From Gelatoporia subvermispora B (taxonomy: Eukaryota; Basidiomycota; Agaricomycetes; Polyporales; Gelatoporiaceae), in the NCBI GenBank assembly GCA_000320605.2, contig KB445795.1, positions 1,722,693 through 1,786,692 on the forward strand: a stretch of DNA of 64,000 bases, in the 5' to 3' direction. The position numbers were made by a program, and so were the translations under genes. Position 1 is the first letter of the stretch, and each line of letters begins with the position of its first letter. This document shows, piece by piece, positions 47,447 through 59,050 of this stretch. The notes below the pieces were generated by a model that did no database searches, was not told the origin of the DNA, and saw only the letters and a program-made list of their open reading frames with translations.

Positions 47447-50280
47447 ATGTCCACGCTCAAGCAGGGTACGCAGGCCGGCGGGCATGAGCTCGTGTACGAT
47501 GCCGCCCTGGTGTTTTGGAGGACCATTGTCAATATCTTCTTCCGCGAAATTCGTCCAAGAGGCGCATTCAATATACCTCGAGACGGTCCTGTAATTTTTG
47601 TGGCCGCACCGCATCATAACCAAGCACGTCTTTGACTTTCCGAAACTCAGTACACCGCGCTGACTACCTCTGGGTCAGTTCCTCGACCCCCTCCTGCTCA
47701 CTCTGCAAGTACACCGAGAGTCAAGACGACATGTCCAATTCCTCACAGCCGCAGCCAGTATGCGAAGACTGTTCGTTGGGACGTTCTGCAAGATGATGAA
47801 TTCGAGTACGTACACTTCATATGTCGCACTTCCAGAAGTTCACAGCGTGCAGTCCCGGTCTCCCGTGCGGTGGACGATGCGAAACCGGGTAGTGGTAGAG
47901 TGACACTATCCGAAGAGGACCCATGTCTAATCATCGGGCATGATACCCGCTTCCTCTCTGAGTTCACCCCAAAGATGCAGATAATGCTTCCGAAAACCGT
48001 TGGCGCTATGGTGGCGGAGGTTGTGGAAGTCATCTCTGATACACAACTGCGCATCAAAAAGGAACTCGGTGGTGAAAGCGGCAAGGGTACGGTACGAGTG
48101 CGGGAGAAAGTAAAAGAGGTCCAAGCAGCTGGGGAGCCGGGGCTACAATACAAACGCCTACCATATATTGACCAAGCGGAAATGTATCAATATGTGTACC
48201 ACTGTCTCACTGGCGGTGGCACGATTGGCATCTTCCCGGAGGGTGTGTTCCCCTTACATCCCGAAGCTAACATACTCTCAGATTGTCCTGGATAGGTGGT
48301 AGTCATGACCGTACCGACCTCTTACCTCTGAAAGCCGGTGTCTCCGTCATGGCGCTTGGCGCTATGGCCAATGACCCGAATGTCAAGGTCAAGATTGTTC
48401 CAGTCGGCTTGTCGTATTTCCATCCCCATCGCTTCCGCTCCCGAGCTGTGGTGGAGTTCGGCACTGCTATGGATGTTCCACAAGACCTCGTGGACATGTT
48501 CAAGCAGGGCGGCCAGCAGAAGCGCGAGGCTGTGAGCAAGCTTCTGGAATTCATTTACGATGGCCTCAAGACCGTGACTATCAGGGCTCCTGACTATGAT
48601 ACCCTCATGGTATGATGTCACTTTTCGGGGACACTGCTCATGAGCCTGACCTTTGAATAGCTCATTCAAGCAGCACGTAGGCTCTACAAGACCCCTGGAC
48701 AGCATCTGACCCTGGGCCAGGTTGTGGAACTCAATAAGCGGTTCCTTGAGGGATACCTGCATTTCAAGGATGAACCGAAGGTACAGAAATTGCGGGAAGA
48801 TGTCCTCAAGTACAACCGACTAGTTCGGGATCTCGGCCTTCGTGACCATCAGGTAGGAAGATAATTGTGTGCGCAAGCGTGAACAATATGGCTGATCCGC
48901 GACCGTAGGTCCCTCGAGCTCAGAAAGCGAGCTGGAAGACACTCGGCCTTCTATCGTACCGCCTGATCCTGCTCATGACCTGGACAGTACTCGCACTCCC
49001 TGGTGTGATCCTCAATGGCCCAATCTTCTTGACTGCTTCGATTATTTCCAGAAAGAAGGCGAAAGGTACACTCATGCTCCAAGCCTAGATTGAAGCCACA
49101 ACGGTCTGACTAGAGTTGTCTTACAGAGGCGCTTGCTGCATCAATCGTGAAGGTCGCCGGGCGAGACGTACTTGCAACGTGGAAGATTCTCATCTCCCTT
49201 GGTGTAGCTCCAGTCCTTTACGGCTTCTATGCATTCCTAGCGACGATGGTTGCTATCAAGGCAAACATGCCGATGAAGTGGAGGATTTGGACACCATTCC
49301 TCGTGCTGATGTCGATGCCGTTCATTGGCTATGGTGCTCTGAAGTTTGGCGAAGCGGGTGTGGATGTCCTCAAGTGGGTCACTCCTAATAGATTCCAGCG
49401 CTCGAAACGGCGATTAATGATGTGTCCAGGTCACTGAGGCCTCTGGTAGTCGCCCTTGTGCCGGGACAATCACGAGTCCTAGATAGACTCAAGAGGATGC
49501 GCGAGGAGGTTGCAAATGAATTGGCTGAGGTCATCAACGAGTTTGGCCCTAAGTTGTATGAGGACTTCGACCAGGCATGTGTTTCCCTCCCTTGAGCGAG
49601 ATATCACGTTTAACAATGGCACTAGTGGCGTATCCTAGTCCCATCGGCGACCGCGCCGCCGTCGACTGGTCAACCAGGGCTCTGGAGACGGAAGAGCGGC
49701 GTCGGAGGTGTTGATGCCCAGGGCAACTTGCTTGTCCACCCTATGGTACGCGTTGAATTTTCACGCTGGGATTAGCATTCTCACGTCATGGCAGTCATGG
49801 TTGGACGAACGACTTTTCGGCTGGAGTCGCAGCGCTAAGCGCGGGACAAGCGCATGGGCAGGTACAAACAGCCAGGAAATCAGCCGCGCCGCGACTCCGG
49901 ACGTGTCGTCCGACGAGGAGGGCGATTACGACAACATCCTGGGGTACCTCCCTGGGGGCGACTACGGCGCTTCGCGCTCGCGCAGCCACCAGAGCTCGTA
50001 TGCCGACCTGCAGAGGCTGCGGAAGAGCTCGAATGCGAACCCCACCGCAGCATACCCGGTGACAGTCACTGGGACTGAGGAAGATTCGACGCCTGATGCT
50101 GACGGCCTGCATTTCCGTCAGCCCCGGCGGTCCTCGAGGACGCGCAAGGCGAGCCTCTCCGACGGCGTATCAGTGGAACGCATCGGTCATTTGGATAGGC
50201 GGGAAAGCTTCGGCGAGGCAACCCAGGAGCTAAATGATGAGGTAGAGGAGCAAAAGCTACATCATACACATGAGGACTAG
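47447..50280 (+). CDS. Glycerol-3-phosphate/dihydroxyacetone-phosphate acyltransferase (Sct1/Gpt2 type)
   Basis: This ER enzyme makes lysophosphatidic acid, the first step of glycerolipid synthesis. ATG 47447 opens MSTLKQGTQAGGHELVYDAA, then a hydrophobic stretch (LVFWRTIVNIFFREIRPRGA). Acyltransferase motif I is VAAPHHNQ joined to FLDPLLL across intron 47624-47678 (H-x4-D catalytic pair). Motif III is GTIGIFPEG joined to GSHDRTDLLPLKAGV. Motif IV is VKIVPVGLSYFHPHRFRSRA. Fungal GPATs carry an insert between motifs I and III, seen here as VTLSEEDPCLIIGHDTRFLS. C-terminal membrane spans are SYRLILLMTWTVLALPGVIL, LISLGVAPVLYGFYAFLATM and WTPFLVLMSMPFIGYGALKF. A long Ser-rich cytosolic tail follows (RAATPDVSSDEEGDYDNILG, RQPRRSSRTRKASLSDGVSV), likely phosphorylated. 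It ends at 50280, convergent with MAP1. Confidence 0.9.
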
Positions 50281-50437
50281 GGGCAACCGGTCGCATGGAG
50301 GACAACCTATCACTTGACCTGTCATGAACCTGTGTGCTTCATATAAGTATATACGCTGTACAGCTGCAGGCAAGAAATAGCGTTGTGACAACAGTAATAC
50401 GCATGATCTACCGCGATACAGTGAAAGGGTTACCAGT

Positions 50438-52335
50438 TCATGAATACAAATCGTCTCTTCTCTTTCCGGCGGTGAGGATTTCGACGCCGGTCTCGGTAAT
50501 GCTGCAATCCGACACAATGAGCAAGACATACGACTCAATGAACTGGGACTTACAGCAATGTCTCCTCGAATTGTGCGCTAGGTTTGCCATCTACGGTTAC
50601 TGCAGTCCAGTCATCGGGCCAGTGGTCAAGATCCCAGTTGTGTCCGAGGTTAATCATCTACATTGGTTGCCTGTGAGTTAGTACTCTACTGAGCGGCGAG
50701 AGTCAACATACGGGCTCGATGGTAAAAGTCTGGATAGCCAGGTGAGGACGAGCAGTAACGGTCATGGTGAGATTGACATACCATGCCAGGCTTCATAGTA
50801 CCAACAGCCCTGTTTTTGGCATAGTGCGGAACGTTGGGCGCACCGTGGAAGAGGTCATTGATACCGTGGCCGCAGTATGTGCGGACGACAGCACATCCAT
50901 TTGCCCGAGCAATTGGCTCGCTTTCACACAGTACTAATCAGAACGGATGTCACAGACAATTAAACGAATGTGGACATACATCGTCTTTCCCAAATCACGG
51001 AAGAGGGCACCAGGCTTGCAAAGTTTGATCGCCTCGTGAAGACACTGGTGCGCAGTACGCATGACCTTCTTGACATCATCGTCCACTCGGCCCACCGGGT
51101 AGGTCTCATTGAGATCACCGTGGTAGCCTACCGCACTAGTTGAGTATCGATGGCCGATAGACAGTTAATTAATTCTTCCTACCGTCATAATACAATGACA
51201 CATCTGCAGCTTGTTGAGTGAGAAGGTCATACAATACAGTGATCGAGACATACCGATGTTGACAATGTCTCCCTCTTGCAGCTTTCGCTTATCCGGGATA
51301 CCGTGGCAGATCACCTCGTTGACGGACCTGTAGAACAATGAATAGCAGGTCGACCGCGCTTACATGAACTCGACTTACGTGCACACTGATTTAGGGAAGC
51401 CGCGGTAGTTGAGTGGTGAAGGGTATGCATTCCTCTCAATGGTGGCGTTGTGCACGATAGCGTCGATCTCGTCAGTAGTAATACCCGGTCGGATATGGGA
51501 GGCAGCAATATCGAGGACCTCTCGGGATAGCTAATGCAAATACACGTCAGACAGGCTGTTGATGATGATGCCTGAGATCCGCTGCTGTGGACCTGAAGCT
51601 AGAAACGAACATACCCTGCAAACGGTCCGCATCTTTTCCTGCTCTTCAGGGCTCAGCACACGCGGGGGTTGGCCCGCTTTTCTGCTCTCCGACGTCGGTA
51701 TCCCTAAGGAGAACCGAGACAAACGTCAAAACTCGCTCACATCGTATTCTTTACCGATCGAAATATTTTCATAACCGTACCATCTTCCGCATAATCGGGC
51801 CTGGTTATATGAGCCGGCACCTCACGCTTTGGCGACAGGGGGTACACAGGACGCACTGTGCCGGTGAATCTATGGGCGCCGAAGGGGTTGAAGGTGCCGT
51901 CTAGAAGGAGCATCAATACAACCGTAGATGGGCCGAAGACAACGTTTATTCTACCTTTGTTGATGTTGGGGTCATCGAGCAGGGGTTGCTTGGGGGTCGC
52001 CAAATCGTGAATGACCTTGTGTGTTTTCTAGCACCAATGATTGATAACGGTCAGAGCAGACAAGGCATGTTCATGCTCACCCCTGCGTTCACGCCGAAGG
52101 TTAGGCTAGATTCTCTTTGGGTCGCACGCAGTACTTACAGTTAGCTTTGAAGCATTCCTGCCCGCAGAAGAAAGAACCCTGAATGCCAAGTCTGCGGAAG
52201 ATGGTTGGTCTCGATAGTCGCCGCCTGAGCATCACAATATTAGACTAACTTGTGGCAAGTAGGGCACTCCAGACGCGAGGGTGGATGGCCGTTGGGACAG
52301 GTTGAACTTTGACAAGATACGGCCGCGGCGCTCAT
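50438..52335 (-). CDS. MAP1: Methionine aminopeptidase 1
   Basis: MAP1 removes the initiator Met co-translationally at the ribosome. ATG 52335 starts [20 protein letters not shown], the first half of the N-terminal zinc finger (CPTCHK). An intron separates the second half ([17 protein letters not shown]). Then come [13 protein letters not shown] sequence, [59 protein letters not shown] and [20 protein letters not shown]. The catalytic pita-bread fold shows [60 protein letters not shown] (metal-binding Asp residues), [20 protein letters not shown] and MKPGMSFTIEPM. The end is [51 protein letters not shown] is at 50438-50440. About ten introns are present. Confidence 0.92.
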
Positions 52336-52831
52336 CTCGACGAGGTTGTCCGAGTTACGATTCGACAGATACAAAAGGCTCGTGGAGAGGCACCCAGAGT
52401 GGCTGGTTCCGTTAGTGAATGGAAAAAGTCAGTCGTTCGGTGCTGCGCCACTCTGCCCTCGAGCGCTCGCAACGGCCGGGGCCGACACATACTTGCACAG
52501 CGTAGACATTCTCAATCATTCCAAATGGGGTGCTTGCTTTGCATCCGGCTTGTCTGCTCCGTTTCTACTCTCACATGCAGACTTAGAGAAAGCTGTGGCG
52601 AGACTCGGATGCAGTCTGTGGCAGTGCACTGTGTGCACGGTACGAGTCGGCAGAGTTCACACCTTCCGACTAGTCCAACCATGTTGGGACATCCACTACT
52701 GCTGTACAAGCTAGCGATCCGCTGGGTGGCATGATCCAATATTTATCTTTCACTGGTAGAAGCCGTAAAACTGGAGTGGAATGCGAGCGCCGGAACCGCG
52801 GGAGGACTGGAAGGAGGAAGCCAAGTCTGTC
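52336..52831. other. Intergenic region upstream of MAP1
   Basis: A 496-base gap between the MAP1 start and the APC5 stop, both on the minus strand. A 122-codon plus-strand frame (52346-52714) starts only with TTG, has no motif and abuts the MAP1 start codon. It is more likely promoter sequence than a gene. Confidence 0.45.
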
Positions 52832-55676
52832 TCACCTTGAAGCAAGTGCGGCGCCAACTTCTGCTACTATCTCCCAGACTTCTACTATCCAGTCCTCGAT
52901 GACGACTGTACTGGCATTACCAGCCTGTACCTCTGCCTCGTGTACCCGTGCCGCATAGATATCTCTCTGTTGTGACATACCGAGATTATGGTATACCACT
53001 GAGATGAGGTATCTTACATCTTGTAGTTGACGAAGCATCTCCAACTTCTGGAAGTCATGTTCCGCTTGTGCGAGCAACGGGAGGCATCTCGCAAGATCTT
53101 CTCCTACATGGGATATCAGTGTGGCCTGACATACGCCAATACCAGTCAACTGACCTAAAGAATCGCTCGCAGCGAGCATACATCGCGCGAGTGTGAACAA
53201 AGCTAGTGCTCGTTGCTCCAATTCATTACCAGCGATGATCTGCATCATGAATTTAGATCGGCCCGTGTAACACATACGAGACACCATACCTGTGGCATAA
53301 TTTCTTCTAGAATACGACGGCACCACTTCGTCATCCCAAATTCTAGACCCACATCGGCCAAGAGAATGATCGCTGTCCTGTAAAGGCCGTATCTGCCCTG
53401 GAACTCGGCATGCCAAAGCGCTGTCAAGAGCATCTCTATACCGGTGTGCGCCTGATCGACGCCCTACATAACAGGGCACAGGTGAATGTCCGAAAACTCG
53501 GAGGGTCATGGTCCGATCGTATGGAAGTCACTAACCCGCATCTGAATGATCTCGTATAGGGGATCACGGATAATGGACCCAAGCGGGGTACTGGTCCCGG
53601 ACCAGTACTCTCTCGGCGCATATGGTCCGTTCGGACGCTTCTGTTTGAGGAACTCACTAAATTGTCGTTTTTGTCCTCTGTGGTAATGTTTAGTGATGTT
53701 TCCTGGTGGATTCACGGGGTCTTACCGGCGGCTGGAGCGCAGTACGAGTATATGCCATATCTCGCTCGCCCAGCTGTAATAGTCGTTCATGTCGAGGCCT
53801 CTCCAAACGTCAGGATCAAGTAGGGATGCTATCGCGTGTTGATAGTCCCCTTGCCTTGCGCGCTGAGTGGCATTCAGTCAGGCGACGTGCAACGTAGTGG
53901 ATAAGTGCGGACATAGTATGCTCGATTAAGGGTTACAATTAGCCTGTTGTTGTCGTTGCCCCCCACTTCGGTAAAGGCGGTGACGATATCCTCTTCGATA
54001 TGTGCTAGCTTGAGACAACCTGCCGACCACGCTTGAAGACAAAATGTGAGACCACATCACAGAACATACCATGCATGCTCCAAACCACGCTCTGAACAGC
54101 ATGTTGCCCCCATTGTTCAGATTCGACGAATGCTGCACCTTGTGCATCGATCCAATGATCGTACAAGCCTACTGCCTGTACGATTTTCTCGAAAGCGGCA
54201 CTCAATGGCTGGAGCTAATACTGCAACAGTCAGAGAGCTACTCAAGAGTGCCGAGATAGGTCTCGTACATGGTTGATAGGCATGAGCTTCCTGACGTCGG
54301 ACAAGATCTCCAGCGGATGGAGGTCCGGCTGCACTTCGTTGAGTGCAGGTTTCCGGGAACGTTCTTCAGGTGGAAGTCTGCGTAACATGCTAATGCAACG
54401 TAATTTAGCCGACAGAAAAGAGTAGACCCATATAGTATAGGGATGAACCTTATGCACAGCTGTAGGACTACGCGGTCGTTGCTGGTTCGGGCGACTCCAA
54501 TCGCTTCCTGTAGAAGCTTCCTGCATACGTCATATTCATGGCTCAGGTAATGCATACGCGCAATGTGCAGAAGAGCATGTTGTCGCAATCCGCTGTAGGA
54601 CTAGGTTCAGTGAGCAATTCCTAACGACGGTAAGGGTGACCGTACGAATCCTTCGAGTCATTGAAGCGTTGCTCGAAATATCGGCGCAGATTTTCTTGCG
54701 CGAGATTCTCATCCCCTGTCGAATACGCGTGCTGCCAGCTTGAAGAGATGTTAAGAGGTCTACGGATAGCAGCCGCCTGAAATACTTACAGACGCCATGG
54801 ATCCGGATCCGCATACTCTCTCCGATCTGCTTGGGTTTTCAAAATTTGATAATCTGACGTGGGTGCTGTGATGAGATCCGTAAGCATCGGTATGAGGATG
54901 ACACTGACCGATGGCCAGTCGGACCTTCTGGATGGGCCGATATCCCGGTAGGAGTGTCTGCCCGCTCGCACTGGATGGCCCAGGAACCGGTGCAGCGACC
55001 CACTCAAGATAGTCGCGATGCAGCCGTGCAAGCCCTCCGTATGATAACTTGAGATAGCTCACGAAACACCGCCGCGCAAAATAGCCGAACAGAGAGCGGC
55101 GACACTAGCAGACAGTGTTAAAGCTGACGAGAAAATGAGAGATGAGTGCTGGTACGCACAAAGACCGACGGCTGTAACAATATTAGATCACTATCTGTGG
55201 GAGACGACTTCGCCCTCATACCTCATCATCGTCTCTATCAAGGAACAGAGGTGGCAGTTCTGCTCATACATGTCAATACTCTCATTGCTTTCTAACGCGA
55301 CTCATTCACTTTGAAAAAAGTTGGCAAGATGGTCGGGTGTCTGCATAGAAGGTGCCTAGAAATTCGTTGAGGTTGATAGTCTGGTGCCACGTTGGCATCC
55401 CTAACTTACCGAGACCAAGAAGACTTGAAGGAACTGCCTACTGGTGGCTGCGTCTGCCATGGGAGCAGAACGCAAGGTTTTGCATATCTCGCCATACGTC
55501 TTAGGGAAAGATACTTCCGAGATCTCCTGCAAGGCAAACCGGTATAACGCTAGTAGGAATGGCTGGGAAAATGTCTTCTCATCGAATGACGTGAAAGCAA
55601 CGAGGAGTAGCGTGAGCAACTGGATATGGTGCGGTCTCAAGACGTGGCTTGTGGGCGGAGCTGGAGGGTCACTCAT
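52832..55676 (-). CDS. APC5: Anaphase-promoting complex subunit 5 (TPR protein)
   Basis: Apc5 is a TPR scaffold subunit of the APC/C ubiquitin ligase that drives anaphase and mitotic exit. ATG 55676 gives MSDPPAPPTSHVLRPHHIQL, then LTLLLVAFTSFDEKTFSQPF and an N-terminal helical domain. The Apc5-specific region has MSYLKLSYGGLARLHRDYLE, an alanine/glutamate-rich region at about 54700 with NLAQENLRRYFEQRF, and LRQHALLHIARMHYLSHEYD, followed by VCRKLLQEAIGVARTSNDRV. Later TPR exons give SAAFEKIVQAVGLYDHWIDA, ALFTLARCMLAASDSLGQLT and VRYLISVVYHNLGMSQQRDI. It ends VEVWEIVAEVGAALASR at 52832. More than ten short introns are present. It is divergent from NOC3, sharing an upstream region with three ACGCGT boxes. 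Assignment rests on the RQHALLHIARMHY and LLQEAIGVAR blocks and domain order. Confidence 0.8.
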
Positions 55677-55776
55677 GGTAAGTTGTGTCTTGGTATGTGA
55701 CTGGGGGATGCACGTTGTGGACAACCAACGGTTTCTGTGAACGTGTCGTCGCGACTCGCGATCGCGGACGAGAGGA

Positions 55777-55815
55777 ACGCGTATAGGAACGCGTTCGCGC
55801 CACAACCGGACGCGT
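55777..55815. promoter_or_regulatory. Triple ACGCGT (MluI cell-cycle box) cluster between APC5 and NOC3
   Basis: ACGCGT is at 55777-55782, 55789-55794 and 55810-55815. The first two lie in a perfect 10-base direct repeat AGGAACGCGT (55773-55782 and 55785-55794) with a 12-base period, roughly one helical turn apart. The cluster is about 101 bases upstream of the APC5 ATG and 95 bases upstream of the NOC3 ATG at 55911. An inverted CCAAT (ATTGG, 55881-55885) lies on the NOC3 side. In yeasts this box is bound by MBF (Mbp1-Swi6) at G1/S. Confidence 0.6.
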
Positions 55816-55910
55816 TGAGGCACACCGTGTGAAATATATTCCCTTTACGTCGAACCGAATTTTGGTCGTTTGCAGCTATGATTGGTCGACGCCATCAGCT
55901 CTCTACTACC

Positions 55911-58760
55911 ATGTCTCTCAAGTCCCGTGCCAAGCGGCCTGCGCAGGCGGACCAGGTAGGATCAGGAATATCATTGTCAATGAGGAGCTAACGGCTTTCT
56001 AATAGCGACCTACCAAACGGCGCAAAGTCAGCAAGGCCAAGGATACTCTGGCCGTGTCAGGGAACAAACGATCGACGGCAAAGGCCAAAGGGAAAGAGAA
56101 GGCATCTGAACGAGCAACAATCCCAATCCCTGCTGTACAAGCTAATGACGAGGAGGCTGAGCTCTCAGAGGAGGACCTGGATCTCTTGGAGGAGTACGGA
56201 ACCGCCGTAACCTTCCTGAACAGGTTGGATGAGAAGGGTATAGCCAGGTGAGTATTCGTCTGTCGCGAATCTATCTTGTTTCACTTACCCTTTGTGCAGG
56301 AGTAAGAAAGAAACGGAACGCTTACATCGTCTGAACAAGCCGACTCGCGCGCCTTTAAAGGACGACCTGCCGTCCATTGACTCTTCCGACGGTGAAGGAG
56401 AGGAAGAGGAGGAGGACTGGAGCTCTGGGATAGGCTCCGATTCAGAACAGCCTAGCGAAGATGAAGTTGTCTCCGAATCTGACGCGGAGTCATCTGCATC
56501 TGGCTCCAGCCGTCCCGTGCAACGTCGGAAGAAGAAGAAATCAAACGTCGACGCAGAGATGCCATATGAGACTCTCCCTCGCAAACGTCGATCATCATGG
56601 GAACCTGAATCGAATAAAGACGAGGGCATTGAGCGGCTGCCTATCAAGTTGGCTGACGGTCGCGTCCAGAAGACTACCGAAAAGGTTCACATTGTGAAGG
56701 GCCGCGCAAAAAGCGAGCCTAGCGACGACGACAGTGAAGATGTGGTACCTGAGAATCCCACTCCCCGTAGGGAGGATGTCTCAACTGGTGCAAGATTCGG
56801 CCGACCTGCAGTTGTCGATGTTATTGGGAACAAGTCACGCAAGGCGAGGATCCAGGGTGCGAAAGAGCAGATAGCAGGAATTTGCCAGGACATTGTTGCC
56901 GATCCGGAAAACAGTGTATGGCATTTACATATTCATACGCCAACATACTGAATCAGTTTGCAGCTTGGTCTGTTGAGAAGACTCCACACGTTCTCTCTTC
57001 CCGAGATCTCCACACCATCACACCCCGAGCCCGTCCCAAACGACATTGTTATCCGCCGATTAACCATCCTCTCTCAACTAGCTGTATTTAATGACGTTAT
57101 ACCTGGTTATCGCATCCGTGCATTGACCGATAAAGAGAAGGCGGAGAAAGTCAGCCAAATGGTACAGCGCACGCGAGACTGGGAGCAGGGTCTCGTTGGT
57201 GTTTACCAGTCTTATCTCCGTATACTGGAAGGCGAAGTCAAAGGTGAAGATCTGCTATCATGATCATAAGACGACGATCATGCTGACATCAAACAGCCAA
57301 GAGCGAGTTGGCTGAGACGGCACTACAGTGCATGTGCACATTGCTGGTCGACCTTACGCACTTCAATTTCCGTGTCAATCTGATGAATTGCATCGTCGCA
57401 AATTTGAGCCGAAAGTCCTGGGATAAGGTGTGTAGTAATCGAGCAGCATATTGTGTCTTGCTGATACAATGTGATGTCTTTGCAGACCTCAGATCTCTGT
57501 CTTAATGCCCTCATCAAGGTCTTCCGCGCGGACAATACAGGCGTCCCTTCGCTCGAAATCGTTCGCGTCCTCAATCGTATGATTAAGGAACGGAAGTTCA
57601 ATGTGCACCCGGAAGTGTTGTCATGCCTGTTTTATTTACGTCTCAAGACAGAATTGGGAGTTCGTGCATCTGAGACGAAGGCGGACAAGGAGGAGACACT
57701 TAAGCCCCAGAAGGGGCGCCGTGGAAAAGGCAAGGCGAAGGGTGACCATGTCCATCTCAGCAAGAAAGCGAAGAAAGTGTACAAGGAACGCAAGGAGATC
57801 GAAAAAGAGATGCGCGAAGCCGAGGCTGAGGTTGACAAGGAGGAGCGTGCAGTCACGGTATGCATTTTCGGCACATTTCCTGAATTATCGACATTAACGT
57901 CCTCTTAGCAAACCGAAACGCTCAAGTTGCTCTTCGTCCTCTACTTCCGGATACTGAAGAATCCTCGCCCAACGCCACTGCTCCCCGCGGCTTTACAGGG
58001 CATCTCCAAATTTTCGCATCTTGTCAACATAGACTTTTTCAAAGATCTCTTGAAAGTCTTGAAGGAACTCATGTCTCGGGAATCCGAGGACGACGAAGAC
58101 AACGTGTCGCAGTTAGATCAGGGCGCTCCGGATACCCGAGACATCCAACATCAGCTCCTGTGTATTGTGACTGCGTTTGAGCTCTTGTCCGGTCAAGGTG
58201 TGGATTTACCCGCTATTGCGCGATATCCGAATTCATTTCTTGTTCTCCCAGGTGAGGCGCTCGACATTGACCTGACAGACTTCATCAGCCACCTGTACGC
58301 CATCTTACCATCGCTCGCCCTTATGCCGGATCTGGAGACGCCGCCGACCTCTGCGTTCAAGTCCGACGTGCGGGTGTCGAAGCCTCAGTCAACCGCTGAT
58401 ATGCTGTTCCGCGCGCTGCAGTTGGTGTTTACACCACGCACATCCGCATCCGCATCGCCGCCCTGGCGCTCCGCGGCGTTCGCAAAACGTCTCCTGACCT
58501 GTGCGATGCACTGGGCACCCGCCACTGCCGCGCGCGCGATGGACTTCGTCGCCATGCTTGTCGAGCGGGACGCGAAGCTCGAGGCGCTCCTGTCCACGGA
58601 GGACCGCAGCGTGAACGGCGCTTACCGACCCGACTTGGACGACCCCCAACTAAGCAATCCGTTCGGTACCTCATTCTGGGAGCTCCTGCTCCTTTCTCGG
58701 ACGCACTGGGTCGCCGGTGTTGTCGATCATGCGCGGAAAGTATTCGCATCAACGTCATAG
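55911..58760 (+). CDS. NOC3: Nucleolar complex protein Noc3
   Basis: Noc3 works with Noc2 in 60S pre-ribosome export, and budding yeast Noc3 is also required for pre-replicative complex assembly. ATG 55911 gives MSLKSRAKRPAQADQ and, after an intron, RPTKRRKVSKAK; an in-frame ATG at 55878 is an alternative. A basic and acidic N-terminus follows (LSEEDLDLLEEYGTAVTFLN; then a Glu/Ser-rich stretch near 56390-56480). The conserved NOC core begins KARIQGAKEQIAGICQDIVA, then LGLLRRLHTFSLPEISTPSH, LTILSQLAVFNDVIPGYRIR and ALTDKEKAEKVSQMVQRTRD. Next are WEQGLVGVYQSYLRILEGEV, LVDLTHFNFRVNLMNCIVAN and KAKKVYKERKEIEKEMREAE. The CBF/Mak21-like part is LFVLYFRILKNPRPTPLLPA, LQGISKFSHLVNIDFFKDLL and the tail LSNPFGTSFWELLLLSRTHW. 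Stop TAG is at 58758-58760. Confidence 0.92.
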
Positions 58761-59050
58761 CTGCCGTTCGGTGCGCGGTAATTCAAAAAGCTTGTTTGTA
58801 TTAAGGAGATAATGTCACAGAGCACTAGCTAGCGGATACATCTGTCTCCCCGGGGATCTTTTGGTCACTATATCTACAAGAATTGGGGTGATACAGCACT
58901 GTGGGTACCAACAGGACAAGATATACTTATGACGTTACCGCAGAATGGTCCGTCAATAAAAAGAAAGCAAAGGGTCCGAAGAACAAATAAATAGCGAAGC
59001 GGCGTCGGCATTCGTTTGAGAAATGCAAATGCAGAACGTGCTTCTGTTTG

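Noticed and set aside
52346..52714. 122-codon plus-strand frame immediately upstream of MAP1
   Set aside because: It begins with TTG, has no ATG near its start and no motif, and occupies the MAP1 promoter.
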